This document shows, one piece after another, positions 10,882-22,070 of a DNA stretch of 64,000 nucleotides. Made by a program: the position numbers and the translations under genes. Position 1 is the stretch's first letter. Every line of letters begins with the position of its first letter. Location of the stretch: positions 5,997,662 to 6,061,661 of the forward strand of contig OZ037770.1 in assembly GCA_964035545.1 (NCBI GenBank), written 5' to 3'. The notes beneath the pieces are model-generated. The model saw only the letters and a program-made list of their open reading frames with translations. It made no database searches and had not been told where the DNA came from. The stretch is from Bugula neritina (lineage: Eukaryota; Bryozoa; Gymnolaemata; Cheilostomatida; Bugulidae).

Positions 10882-11189
10882 TGTGGTGGCTCGTGGAGCT
10901 ACCAGCAGCACAGTACGCAGGGTCGCGTTATTGACCCAGAACAATGACAGCCAATTAGCGGCTTTAATAGTTAGCAGCAGTAGTAGTTTTCCCGCTGTTA
11001 GTTAGTCGAAGTTAGAGTGTTAAATAGTCTAGATGTGTGGAATTGTCAAATGTATTTGTATCGTTTTTAGTAATGTATTACTGTGTTTAAAGTATATGCT
11101 CGTTCACTCGACTTATCCTGGTGCAGTTCTATAGCAAGTAATTAGACTCTCTGGATTGCATATCAACCCTAATTCTGAAAATCATAACA
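10882..11189 (+). repeat. 5' LTR of element 1
   Basis: The LTR is 308 bp, TG...CA, about 95% identical to the partner at 18088. The U3 part matches its own 3' LTR best, while four sites in the last third match the 5' LTR of element 3 instead. Confidence 0.93.
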
Positions 11190-11190
11190 G

Positions 11191-11208
11191 TGGTGGAAGC
11201 GGTGGGAT
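11191..11208 (+). other. Primer binding site (tRNA-Leu type)
   Basis: TGGTGGAAGCGGTGGGAT lies one base after the LTR. It complements the 3' end of an animal tRNA-Leu (…CCCACCGCTGCCACCA, from general knowledge) with one mismatch. Elements 2 and 3 have the perfect version TGGTGGCAGCGGTGGGAT. Confidence 0.75.
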
Positions 11209-11222
11209 AGTGCACATCCAAG

Positions 11223-12176
11223 ATGGAGACTGAAAATGCTGGAATGCAACCACCGGCAGTAGAAGGTGAGCGTAGAGACAATGCTATAGAGACAATGCCT
11301 GTCAACCATGTAGTAGAAGAGTGAAGGGTTCCGCGGGAACTAATTGAAGACCGCTACCGGTTAAAGGCGCCCACCTTCACGGGCGAAGAGGAGGTGGAGC
11401 AATTTATCCAAGAGTTTAGCGACGTAATGGACGTCGCCCAGTGGCCCCCGAGGGTGGCCCTGCTGAAGCTTAGAATGGCATTGATGGACAAAGCCAAACC
11501 TTATGGGCTGGGCGTAGACATCGATAATATCTTTGCTTCTCTGCGGGCCCGCTTCGGCCTCTCTGCTACAGATGCCCGGGCCCAATTGCAGAGGTTGCGG
11601 CGTGATCCCTGCACCCCGCTACCGGAACATGCCGCCGCGGTCATGAAGCTGGCACAAATCGCATCCAGCGACTTGCCCCCAGTCAACCGCGAGAGGTATA
11701 CCCTTGACGCCTTTATAGCATCTGTCGACGATCTGGGTCTCCACCACCAGTTTCTAGCTAGGGGAGTCACCATCGTTGAAGATGCTCTGACAGAGGGGGA
11801 AGCTTACCTCCTAGCCAATCAGATGCATAAAAGTCGCGGGAGCTCCCGTTAAGTAGAGGTAGACCACGCGAACACGGCAGCGGGACGAGAGGAAGAAACC
11901 TCCGCCACGGCTGCCGTGGCTCAGTTAGCGACAGCATCGAAAGTCACGCAACTGACAGACATGCTGGCTAAGCTGATAGCAACACTGACACCCCAAACCC
12001 CAGTAGGTAACGCCGCTTAGCCCGTACGACCACCGGCGCCGCCACCGGGGGAAACGGTCAGTTTTTGCTGGGAATGCGGAAATCAAGGACATTTTCGCAG
12101 GTACTGTCCCTTCCTAACTCCGGAGTTAAACTACAGCGGCCCGCAGATGTTCCCACCTCTTGCGGGCCGACGATGA
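11223..12176 (+). pseudogene. gag: gag of element 1, three nonsense mutations
   Basis: The reading frame is continuous in register from ATG 11223 to TGA 12174-12176 but is broken by TGA 11322-11324, TAA 11850-11852 and TAG 12018-12020. It encodes a capsid-like region (RYRLKAPTFTGEEEVEQF, then FASLRARFGLSATDARAQL) and a CCHC zinc knuckle CWECGNQGHFRRYC at the C-terminus. Element 3 has sense codons at each of these stops. Compared with element 3 it keeps five residues (15 bp) near position 11370 that element 3 has lost. Confidence 0.88.
12125..12169 (+). promoter_or_regulatory. Putative -1 ribosomal frameshift signal (gag to pol)
   Basis: GTTAAAC (12125-12131) lies in the gag frame as G TTA AAC, which allows slippage to GTT AAA in the pol frame. 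Five bases later a perfect 9-bp stem CGGCCCGCA/TGCGGGCCG (12137-12145 with 12161-12169, 15-nt loop) follows. Pol lies in the -1 frame, as required. The same arrangement occurs in the distant element 2. Confidence 0.7.
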
Positions 12177-15100
12177 AACCCCCAGGGAAGAAGAAACGCA
12201 GGTCACCTAGACGGGTGCCGCGTGCTGGCAACCAACAGTGGCAACAGCCGCGACGGACCAGCAAGGGGCCCCGCCCCGCCGCTGCCTTTTCCGTGCCCCT
12301 CCACAATCGATTCGACGGGCTACCAGCCTAAGAATCTGGATGGGAGCCAGCAAAGGTAGCCGGAAATCTAGCCTCGGCACCTCCGAGGCCCATTTACCAC
12401 CATCCCAAGAGACCTCCTTCGCGACCCAAAGCAAGGGAGGTACTCCCTGCGAGAGTAAGGCCTGAAGAGAGAGTTCAGGTGCAGCCCCATGGGAACAGCT
12501 ATTTCTTGCCCGGTAAATTGGAAGGCAAAGCTGTTACTTTTCTCATTGATTCAGGCTGTACCACGAATCTCCTAAGTCGCCAACTCTTCGACACCCTCAG
12601 TGCTAGGGTCAGGGACGAGATGGAACCATACGAGGGGGAGTATGGCACCCTAGCTGACGGGTCGTGCCTTCCCTTCTATGGTATAATTGAGCTGACGGGA
12701 CGAGTCCGAGATCAAACGATCCAAGAGATGTTTATCGTCAGTCAGCTCAAGGAGGACGCCATCCTCGGGATGCCATTCCTAAAACGGCACGGATGTCACA
12801 TCGATTTTCGTAAAAATGCGATGGTGATGTCCGGGCGAGAACTCGCCTGCGTCGACAAGTTCGGCCGCCCTTTAGTGGGAGGTGTGCAGGTGGTATGCAA
12901 CCGTACCATACCAGGCCGCTCCCGGGCTACCATTCACTGCAGGATGAACAATAGCCGGATCTCTGGACTCGGGGTGGTTGAAGGCGCGCACGAGAGGATC
13001 CAACTTGCCAGCAGTCTGAATCAGCTGACTGAGCAAGGGGAGATCTTAGTGCAGTGCGTCAACCCCATTATCGAGTCTGTCAAGCTTCCGGCTGGGTCTA
13101 TGCTGGGTCGTTTTCACTCTGTTCAGGAGGAGGACGTGGGCCCGTCGCTGGGTGATGCGACGGAGGCATTCCCTCGGTGCCCTACTCAAGGGCGAGGGAC
13201 AGTCCCAGCACATCTCCGGGAGTTATATGACACAGCCTGTGGCGGCTGCGCGAGTAACAAAGAACGCCAAGCTATGGCGAAGTTGCTACGCGACTACGGT
13301 GATGTGTTCAGCAGCGGAGATCATGACGTGGGGCTGACTGGAGTTGTCAGACACAAAATACCGCTGACTGCAGGGACAGTCCCTGTCCGGCAACCCACAC
13401 GCAGGCTGGGGCCGGAAAAAGAGAAGGAGGTTAGCCGACAAGTACAGGATCTTTTGGACCGCGGCCTCATAGAGCCCGCCCATAGTGCGTGGAGCTCGCC
13501 GGTCGTACTGGTCTGGAAGAAAGACGGCAGTTGGCGGTTCTGTGTGGATTAACGCAAACTCAATAGCGTAACCATACAGGACGCCTACCCTCTACCTCGT
13601 ATTGATGAGTCATTGGACGCCCTGGCCGGCAGCAAGTACTTCAGTACGTTAGACTTGCTGAGTGGCTACTGGCAAGTCCCTCTAAGTCCCGACGTCCAGG
13701 AGAAAGCGGCGTTTATCACACGGGACGGTTTGTGGAAGTGGAAGGTGCTGCCTTTCGGGTTAACCTCCGCCCCGGCCACCTTCCAGAGGCTGATGGAGCA
13801 AGTCCTCAGCGGGCTGCATTGGAAGACACTGCTGATCTACTTCGATGATGTCATCGTGATCTCCCCAGACTTCGAGACGCATGTCAGTCGTCTGCAGGAG
13901 GTCTTCGAGAGACTCCGAGGTGCCGGTCTTAAGCTCAAACCTTCCAAGTGCGCTCTATTGCAGCCGGAGGTCAAGTACCTGGAGCACGTTGTCGGTCGAA
14001 ACGGCGTGGCAACGGATCCCGAAAAGGTACGGGCGATAGAAGACTGGGTCACCCCCAAGACTTGACCGGACTCCGGGCTTTTTTGGGGCTGGTAGGGTAT
14101 TACAGGCAATGCATACCAGACTTTGCGGGCATAGCACAGCCGTTAAATCGGCTCACCGCAAAGGGGGTGACGTGGCAGTGGACCCCAGTCGAACAAAGAG
14201 CGTTCGACCGCCTCAAGGGCTGCCTACTAACGGCGCCCATCTTGGCCTACCCAGACCCCACTCTGGAGTACATCCTCGACACTGACACCAGTGACCAAAA
14301 TGTTGGCGCTGTGCTGTCTCAAGTGCAGGAAGGCCGAGAGGTAGTAGTAGCCTACTACAGCAAGTCTCTCTCACCCACTGAACGAAGTTACTGCACTACC
14401 CGCAAGGAGCTGCTGGCAGTAATCAAGTCAGTGAAGCACTTCAGACCATACTTATATGGCAGGAAGTTCCGGCTGCGTACGGATCATGCCTCGCTGATCT
14501 GGTTGTGCAAGAGAGCAGAGCCCTCTAATCAGGTCGCCCGGTGGCTCGAAATCCTAGCTGAATTCTCGTACCGGATTGAACATCGACCGGGCAAGAGACA
14601 CAGCAATGCGGATGGTTTGAGCCGCCGACCTGATGGAGGTTGCAAACAGTGTCTCAACATCGAGAGTAGGGACGGAGGTCCCCCGCGATGCGAGTTGGAA
14701 ACATTGGCTCACTACGGAGCACCGTTTGACTGGGACCAAGGTCAACTCAGGCAGGAGGTTGACGAGTCCCCGGAGGTTGTACAGAACTTCCGCGCCAATC
14801 CTGTACTGGCCGATAATGTCCAGGAGCTGCAGAAGCTCCAAGAGGAGTTGCCTGGGGTAGTGGCAGACATATATCGGGCCAAAAAGGACGAGCGACGACC
14901 CAGCGAGGAACGCATGCGGCAGGGATGCGCCGAGTTCCGGCTACTCTGCCAGCGTTGGGACTCGCTGAGGATCGGGCAGGATGGTCTATTGACCATCTCT
15001 CTAGCTGCCAACGGCAGACACCCGGAAAGGAAAAGGGTGGTCTGCCCCAGTGCCATACGCCGTGAGTTAATCTGTGACACTCACAAACAGGCCCACGCAG

Positions 15101-16718
15101 GGGTTAAGAGAGTGATCTCCAAATTGCAACTCCGGTGATATTGGCCCAAAATGGGGCGGGATGTCCGGCTCAGAGTAAAGCAGTGCGAAATCTGCCAAGC
15201 CAGCAAGCATGGCCGTCTCCCTGGTAAAGCGGGATGGCGGAGGCTATATGCTTGCAGGTCGTGGCAAGTGGTAGCTGTTGACCTGGTTGGACCCATGCCC
15301 CTGACCCCCAGAGGCAATAGTTGGATCTTAGTACTGACCGACTACTTTACTAGGTGGGCAGATGCTCTGGCTATCCCAGATGCGTCAGCCCCAACAGTGG
15401 CCAGGACGCTAGACCAACACGTATTCTGTTATTTCAGGCTCCCCGAACAGATACACTCTTATCAAGGCGCTCAATTCCAGTCTCAACTGATGGGCGACCT
15501 TTGCCACCTCTGGGGAGTAAATCAGAGTAGGACCATCCCCTACCACCCTCAAGGTAATTGGGTGGTGGAGCGCAACAACCGGATGCTAGGTGATGCGCTC
15601 CGGAGTCTCCTCCTCGGACGCAGCCAAGAGGAATGGGACACGGTGTTGCCGCAGGTCATGCGTGTATACCGTAGCACCCCACACATCAGTACTGGTGAGA
15701 CCCCAAACCTCTTGATGCTCGGGAGAGAGACCCGGGTCCCTGACCATTTCACCTACCACGTTCCAGAGCTAGACAACTCGATTCACGAGTATGCCAGTGA
15801 ACTAGTGGAACGGATGAAGGCCGCACACGATATACTGCGCGAACAGCAGTGGAAGGTGCCACACGAAGATTCTGAGGAACCACCCCTCTACCAAACGGGA
15901 GATAAGGTGTGGATGGTCAATTACCGTAGGCGTCGCGGACAGGCGGCTAAGTTACAGCCTAAGTTCGTGGGACCCTACGTGATCATCGAGGCTATGCCCA
16001 ACCATACGTACAAGATTGAGCGCTCAGGACAGGTGTCTATCCAAAATGAGTCTCGCTTGATGTCGTATTAGGCTAGCCCCGACGCGGTGGGAGAAGCCCC
16101 CCTGTTGTTGGAGCCCAGGAGGTAGACAACAACGCGTGGGCGACGGCGGCAGGCACCTGAATATGAAGTGGTCATACCGCGGGAGGAAGAATTGGTGAGA
16201 GATGAGCGATCGCTTTTACCAACAGAAGCGCGTCCGCCACCGCCAAATCTGATTCCACCACTTCCAGAAACCGAGCCGGTTCCGGAAGTGCAAACCCCCA
16301 CGGAGGGAGGGGCTCCATCTGGAGAACAAGAAGAAATGACTACTAACGGTGAAGTAGAGACGCCACCAGAGGCCCCTACTAATATACCGGCGAGTGCGTC
16401 ACCTCCCCTAGAGCGGGGACAACGTACGAGGCAACCCCCCGCCTATTTGAAGGACTTCGTATGCGACTGCGTTAAAAGCGGCGCGTATGAAAGTCTAGGG
16501 GAAAATCGTATGAGAAAAGTATCGAGCAAATGTGGGAGTCGTCAACACCACGGAAATATCAACTTTTGTATCGGCGGAAATAGAAACAAAATTCATCCGC
16601 CGGTGCACAAAGTCCTAATCACGCACCCCAACCACGTTACTCGATCTTTTCATACGCTGATGCAGTCAAGAGTAGACGTGTTCCTAATCAGTAGTCCAAA
16701 CCATTTCACAAATTCAGT

Positions 16719-16743
16719 ATGTCTTACGACAACAGATTATGGG
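16719..16743 (+). pseudogene. Accessory gene exon 1 (element 1)
   Basis: ATG TCT TAC GAC... runs eight codons and one extra base to a strong donor GTGAGT at 16744. The 265-bp intron ends in ...CTTTTTCAG at 17008, and the next exon is in frame with exon 1. An AG directly before the ATG (ATTCAG|T ATG) could itself be an acceptor for a leader exon. The exon is called pseudogene only because exon 2 is broken. Confidence 0.6.
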
Positions 16744-17008
16744 GTGAGTTAACTATATTTTGATATGGAAACTAGATTGCATCGCTCAGCTCCGACTCAC
16801 TGAGTCAAATGAGCTGGAGATAGGCTAGTGAACTATCGTATTAAGAACTCAGTTTGACTTAGAGATTTTATAATCTCATTGCAATACGTGTTCTATCTGA
16901 CTATTCACTACCATAAATCTCTACGAGGTAACTGAACAAGAAGTTGCCAGCCTGTTCAAGCCGACAACACTGCAGTGTATTATACTAACACTGTTGAAAC
17001 TTTTTCAG

Positions 17009-17792
17009 ATTACACTCGACCCGTTACAACCAGGGTATGGGATAGAGCGCTTCCCGCACCGCATCCTGAGGAGTATACCAATAGTGACCGGCCCGAGCCG
17101 CTGCGCCGCCGTTGGCGGTGGATGTCGCCGGAAAACAGAGGAGCAGATAGAAACAGCCTGGGGGTCCAAAGGAAGAACGCGGTGCCAGATTTGTGATGAA
17201 GAGTGCGCCTCTCACCGCTCTTTGAAGCTACATGTCAATGCCCACCTCTTACTCACATTCTGCCCCTGTGGATATAATGATGTCTACCCCTACCTCGTCA
17301 CTAGACATCGGGCGACGGGCTGTTTCTCCGGAGAGAATTACGTGGTGGATGCCAAACTCTATCCAGAATTCTTAACTCTGATACGACCCCCTAGTGAAGA
17401 AGGCGATGTTGTTAGCCGTCCTGACCTCAGGTTTCCAGCGCGTACTAGACTATGCCAGGCAACAATCTCCGTTGGTATCCGACCGCCCTCAGATTGCGTA
17501 CACCCCCGAAGAGTTTTCCTATCCCGAAGAAGGAGAGGTCTCCCCTACCCCGACGAAGAGACGAACCCGGTCTCTAAGTCCCCCTTTTCGTCGCAAACGG
17601 ACACCATCCCCAGACCCTGCTCGCCTGGCCACAGTGGAGGAATGCCTCTTCTGACTGCAGGAGGAATTTACCCAGTTAGCACCGGATCTGCTTAATACCA
17701 CGACGGGACTTTTCCAACTAAAAGGATCGGTGGGCCGGATTAAACGGAAGTTACGTACATGCCAAGCCAAACATCGGCGTGCCCAACACTGA
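17009..17792 (+). pseudogene. Accessory zinc-finger gene exon 2 (element 1), frameshifted
   Basis: The exon begins in phase 1 after acceptor TTTTTCAG and encodes DYTRPVTTRVWDRALP, then a C2H2 finger (CQICDEEC...HVNAH), a second finger (CPCGYNDVY...TRHRATGC), and a Pro/Arg/Ser-rich region. Relative to element 3 there is an extra base near 17130, an extra base near 17390 and a nonsense TGA at 17652-17654. Its end aligns with the TGA at 52098 in element 3. Confidence 0.75.
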
Positions 17793-18087
17793 CTCTGGTT
17801 CTGTTGCCCGGAATGATCCACAAACTTCGCCCTCTTGGGAGACCCAAGACTATCATGTAAATGCTTGACTGCTCGACAGTTCGACTCCTTGTCCAATACC
17901 ACAGCTAGCCGGTATTCCTCCTCTATAGCTGGCCAATTGTATGTAACTCGCTGTTATAATGACTCTCTCTGTTATTATGTATCTTTATCTATATATATTG
18001 TCTTTTTCAATTTTGTCTACTGATGTATGTGGGTAATGACGAAATATTTTTTATATCAGAAAGAGGGCTTTCTGCTGGTGGAGGTGG

Positions 18088-18394
18088 TGTGGTGGCTCGT
18101 GGAGCTACCAGCAGCACAGTACGCAGGGTCGCGTTATTGACCCGGAACAATGACAGCCAATTAGCGGCTTTAATAGTTAGCAGCAGTAGTAGTTTTCCCG
18201 CTGTTTGTTAGTCGAAGTTAGAGTGTTAAATAGTCTAGATGTGTGGAACTGTCAAATGTATTTGTATCGTTTTTGTAATGTATTATTGTGTTCAAAATAT
18301 ATAGTCGTTCACTCGACTTATCCTGGTGCAGCTCTATAGCGAGTAATTAGACTCTCTGGATTGCATATCAACCCTAATTCTGGAAAACATAACA
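18088..18394 (+). repeat. 3' LTR of element 1
   Basis: The LTR is 307 bp and is preceded by a G-rich tract that probably includes the polypurine tract. It is followed by the ATAT target duplication (18395-18398). Confidence 0.93.
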
Positions 18395-19245
18395 ATATGA
18401 TATTCTCTATGTATTGTAATTAGTCTATTAGGCGTTCCCAATATGGTCTTATTCTAGTAATTGGGTGCAGATAGATGAGACTGCTTACTATAATATTATT
18501 ATGCACTAGACCACAGCTTATGGTACTTTGTTAAAGCTTCTCTAGAACTGCAGCATAATTTCTGTTACCTAACAGAACCGAGCTAGACTAAGCTGAGAAT
18601 GGAATATATTTTAGTTTGCATCAAGTTATGTTCAAATAGTGATGAGATATTTTCTACTGATTATAAACACTATTTTCATGTTGAAACTTTCTACAAGAAT
18701 GAAAGATAGTTTCATCTCTTCCATTTAATATATAAATAGAACTTGTTTATCCATGATATAATCTATTTGTTTACAAAATAGTGCAACTTGATCAGCCTCC
18801 TGCTTAAGTTTAGCTGTTTCCTGCATTTCTTCCTATTGCAAGGCCACTTATTTATTAAATTTTAAAGCTATAGAAGACTACATAACAATACAATGATATA
18901 TCATCACTCAGCTATGTAAGAGGGGTTGTTGTATCTCTTTTGAGTTGTTTCTATTATTATTGTCTGCAGAACTTGTTATTGAGGGTGGAGTAGAAATTTT
19001 AATCCATATATTGTGGTTAATTTGAAACACAATGCTCATATTTGGTCAAATGTAATTTGAAGCAGAATAAATATAGTCATCAATGACAATCAATTTGATT
19101 GTTTTTATGACAATAATAGGACCATTCTGTTCAACAATTGAATATATAAAGCAAAAGTTTAATATTTGTGTGACTTTCAACATGCAGAATCTGAAAATGT
19201 CCAACAATTAAATATTAACCAAACTTTATAGTTGTGACTTTTAAA
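18395..19245. other. AT-rich intergenic sequence
   Basis: No exon, repeat or RNA gene was recognised in this stretch. Confidence 0.5.
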
Positions 19246-19676
19246 ATGCAGATCTTAGACAAGTTGGCTGCCTTTAGTGTCTTGCTTTGTGCTCAGCTAG
19301 TTTCCAGGTGAGTGAAATCTTTCAACTGACACACTATACTATTAAACAAAAAGAGAGAAATTTCGTTGATGTCAAAATTAGTATTAAATTGTTGGTTTGT
19401 GTTCACTTGATATAGTAGAACATAACGGGCAATCTCAAATCAATGAAATGTGTCTTTTCTCTTTTACTGTTGAATTTCCATACTTTGAGTTCCTAGACTT
19501 GAAAATATACAATAGCTAGCAGAGATGCGGGTCGTTGCAAACGTCTCTCAAACCAACATAATGAGTTCAGTGCGCAACCAATTTTACGGTTTCTTAGCTT
19601 ACGTAAACTTTACCTGCAGAGATGCAGCGACAGGAAAATTTTGCCACGGAATCTTTCAACCAATTCCATCAGCTAA
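19246..19676 (+). CDS. Candidate small secreted peptide, two exons
   Basis: Exon 1 (19246-19307) starts at ATG and encodes MQILDKLAAFSVLLCAQLVS, a good signal peptide with a hydrophobic core and a small-residue end, up to a strong donor GTGAGT in phase 2. Exon 2 (19523-19676) follows acceptor GCTAGCAG, is in phase, and stays open for 50 codons to TAA 19674-19676. The mature part is basic, with Cys in GRCKR and QRCSDRK. Total length would be 71 residues. No family is recognised. It may be a secreted peptide, the first exons of a longer gene, or chance; the ORF after the signal exon is short. Confidence 0.35.
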
Positions 19677-20107
19677 CTTGATTTCCTTGACTGTAGAGGC
19701 TAGTTACACCATCTAATATAATTGTATTTGTACAAGATTTAAACTTATAGGTTTGAAAAGTGCTACGTATTACGTATATTTGAATGATAGATTTACTGGG
19801 TAAGTTATTTGTCTCATATGCAATGAGGAGAATCTGTTGGCTACAGCAGAAGAAACTTATACAGCAAAATAGTTTATTAGTGTCGCTGTTATTTAGTTCA
19901 TGCATATGCAATTTATTGCCATTCTGTATGAAGGTGAACACTGTACTTGATTCAAAGATTGCTACAAACCCAACTAATCTGTTAGCAGATTACTTTAGTC
20001 TAAGAAGTAGCTAACAATAGCCTACATATATGTATAAATATCGACTAATTTTCATATATTGTGTACCATTTCAATTCGTATCATTTGTGATAAACATGCT
20101 ACACACA

Positions 20108-20179
<72 letters not shown>

Positions 20180-20263
20180 CACACGCACGCACGCACACAC
20201 ACATTTATTGTAGTATATATTGTAGTATATATTGTAATGCATATTGTAGTATAATTATATTGT
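19677..20263. other. Intergenic stretch with an ACGC tandem repeat
   Basis: The stretch holds no recognised gene. It contains the tetranucleotide repeat described separately and a few TTGTAGTATA units just before the hAT-like element. Confidence 0.5.
20102..20202. repeat. (ACGC)n/(CA)n microsatellite
   Basis: About 100 bp of GCAC tetranucleotides pass into CA dinucleotides. Open frames of Arg-Thr-His here are artefacts. Confidence 0.95.
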
Positions 20264-20271
20264 AGTATACT

Positions 20272-22062
20272 CAGGGATGTAGTGGTACCCATACGGTCCC
20301 ATACGCCGTATGGCCTAGAAGAAAATAGGCTGTTCTTGGCCATACGCCCGTATGGGCATATATTTTTTGAAAGTGTTACTGATTAGTGCACAGGATAGTT
20401 AGGGCATCCTCACTGAGAACATCATAAATTTCGCTCACAATCTAGTTTAAGTTCTTGTGTTAATGCTATGTGGGTGGCATGCGTGTTGCCTACTTGTGAT
20501 TGTTTAGCCTGAGATTACACTATGAATAATAAGCAGCTATCAACATTCCATCTTCTCATCTCTACGTATTCACTGAAGCGCGAAGTGCTGCGCATTAGTG
20601 ATTACTAAGGAAAAAATATTTCATTTTCAGTGTATAAATCACTAATTTGTAGAAAATCTATTAAGGCTATTGAAAAGATAAAAAAGTTTGCTATGCATAA
20701 ATTTCTCAGGTTTTCGACAATGTTTGTTTTATTCGAATACTATGCTTTCCTGCTGAGATATTTGGCAGGGATTGAAAAATAAACTTTTCAGGTAAAATTG
20801 GCCAAAATAGTAGATTTTTGTCTATAACCTTGCAAAAAATATTGAAAATTCAAAAAATCAGGTGCTCTGAGGAACAGGAAGATCTAAAACATAGTTTTTA
20901 AATTTTAATTCTAGCACAATTAAGTATGGTTTTATTTGGCGGGACTGAATTCTTATAATATACCAATAATGTGGCCTCAGCAAGGCAGTGTCAGCTAGAA
21001 AGTCGCCATTATTTATCTTGTGTGGACTTGCATTTTGTCAATAAGCAATGAAATTTGGAAAAAAACCAACATGAAATCCAGAAATAAAATCAAAATGTCT
21101 TCAGGAAACAGTACCAGGTGTGTAGGAGAGGTTAATGAAAATTTATCACTGAGGTCTACAGGTACTATATCCACATTTTGGTTGCGTTATTCCATGTTAA
21201 TTATCAATGCAATGAGGTTTTGCAAACTGTACACCACCATAAGTAACCTTTTATGTTTGATTGTACTAACGTCTGGCTTTACATTTAATCATCTTCTAGA
21301 ATCTAGGTTAACACATATTGAACCTGTCAAATTTGTTCTTTTGGGTATATTTCCTTGATGTGTCTAGTGGAAGCTCAGGGGTTTTACTTTAAAACCAAGT
21401 TAACATACTCTTCTTTGGTGTGCTTTATTGTGTGCAAGGAGGTGCGGTGGTATCTCCTTATGGATTAGACTAGTATACTCTAATAAACTCCAACTAGGTT
21501 TTCAACCAATTTCTGCTTCCCAATGAGTTATCAATTCAAATTGCTCTTTATAAATAACCAAGACACATTTTCTGATTTGCAATTTTCCTCTGTTCTGTTC
21601 TATAATTCTTTTTCTGTGCACGTCAGTGTATTAGATATTTGAAGTAATCAGGTTACATTTGGAGAGCACTTGTTACCTGTCTCTATCCTTCCATCTTTTT
21701 GAGATCTTCAGCAATTTTTCTGTACAGGTTGGACTTAGTGTCAGTTGAGTAAGACTACATTTAAAATTACAGTCAACAGGTATGGGACAATACTAAATAC
21801 TATATAGTTTGCAGCAATGCCCAGTCGTCATGTAGCTGGTATGGTATGAAAATAATAGTGAGGTGCACATTTCAACACAGATTTTTTTCAGAAGAATTAG
21901 AATTCACAATAACTTTAAATTGCATAAATTTGCATCAGAAGCGCTCTGAGGGCTTCGGCGGCCGGGGCGCTGCCCTGGACCCCGCCGGGGGCCTGGGCGG
22001 CCCCCTGGACCCCCCCCCCCCCTGAGAGTATGGCCTAGAATATTTTTGCCACTACATCCCTG
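20272..22062. mobile_element. hAT-like DNA transposon, non-autonomous
   Basis: The 1791-bp element starts CAGGGATGTAGTGG and ends with the inverse CCACTACATCCCTG. It is flanked by identical 8-bp copies of AGTATACT (20264-20271 and 22063-22070). TIRs beginning CAGGG and 8-bp duplications are hallmarks of the hAT superfamily. Subterminal CCATACGG/CCGTATGG motifs at the left end and GTATGGCCTAG at both ends could be transposase-binding sites. A GC-rich block (about 21950-22025) lies near the right end. No transposase frame is seen. Confidence 0.8.
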
Positions 22063-22070
22063 AGTATACT

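Larger units (their letters stand above)
12125..16752 (+). pseudogene. pol: pol of element 1 (PR-RT-RNaseH-INT), disrupted
   Basis: Domains in order: aspartic protease (LIDSGCTTNLLS near 12540), reverse transcriptase (FSTLDLLSGYWQVPL near 13640, LPFGLTSAPATFQ, then YFDDVIV near 13840), RNase H (YILDTDTSDQNVGAVLSQ near 14275, TDHASLIWL), integrase zinc finger (HKQAHAG...CEIC) and DDE core (AVDLVGPMP, GAQFQ, VVERNNR), and a tail with RTRQPPAYLKDFVCDCV. Lesions: TAA 12329-12331, TAA 13550-13552, a 1-bp deletion near 14055, TGA 15136-15138 and TAG 16069-16071. The second integrase Asp is Tyr in this copy (IHSYQGAQF; element 3 has IHSDQGAQF). The tail frame ends at TAA 16750-16752, overlapping exon 1 of the accessory gene. 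Confidence 0.9.
10882..18394 (+). mobile_element. Ty3/gypsy LTR retrotransposon, element 1 (complete but decayed)
   Basis: The element is 7513 bp with two LTRs (10882-11189 and 18088-18394) starting TGTGGTGG and ending CATAACA, and with the 4-bp target duplication ATAT on both sides. Internal order is PBS, gag, pol (PR-RT-RNaseH-INT), then a spliced zinc-finger accessory gene. Nonsense codons and frameshifts interrupt all three genes, and one integrase catalytic Asp is replaced by Tyr, so this copy cannot move on its own products. It is closely related to element 3 (45208-52695). Confidence 0.93.

Noticed and set aside
12058-12434. Short minus-strand frames near gag/pol of element 1
   Set aside because: They are antisense shadows of the GC-rich gag/pol region.
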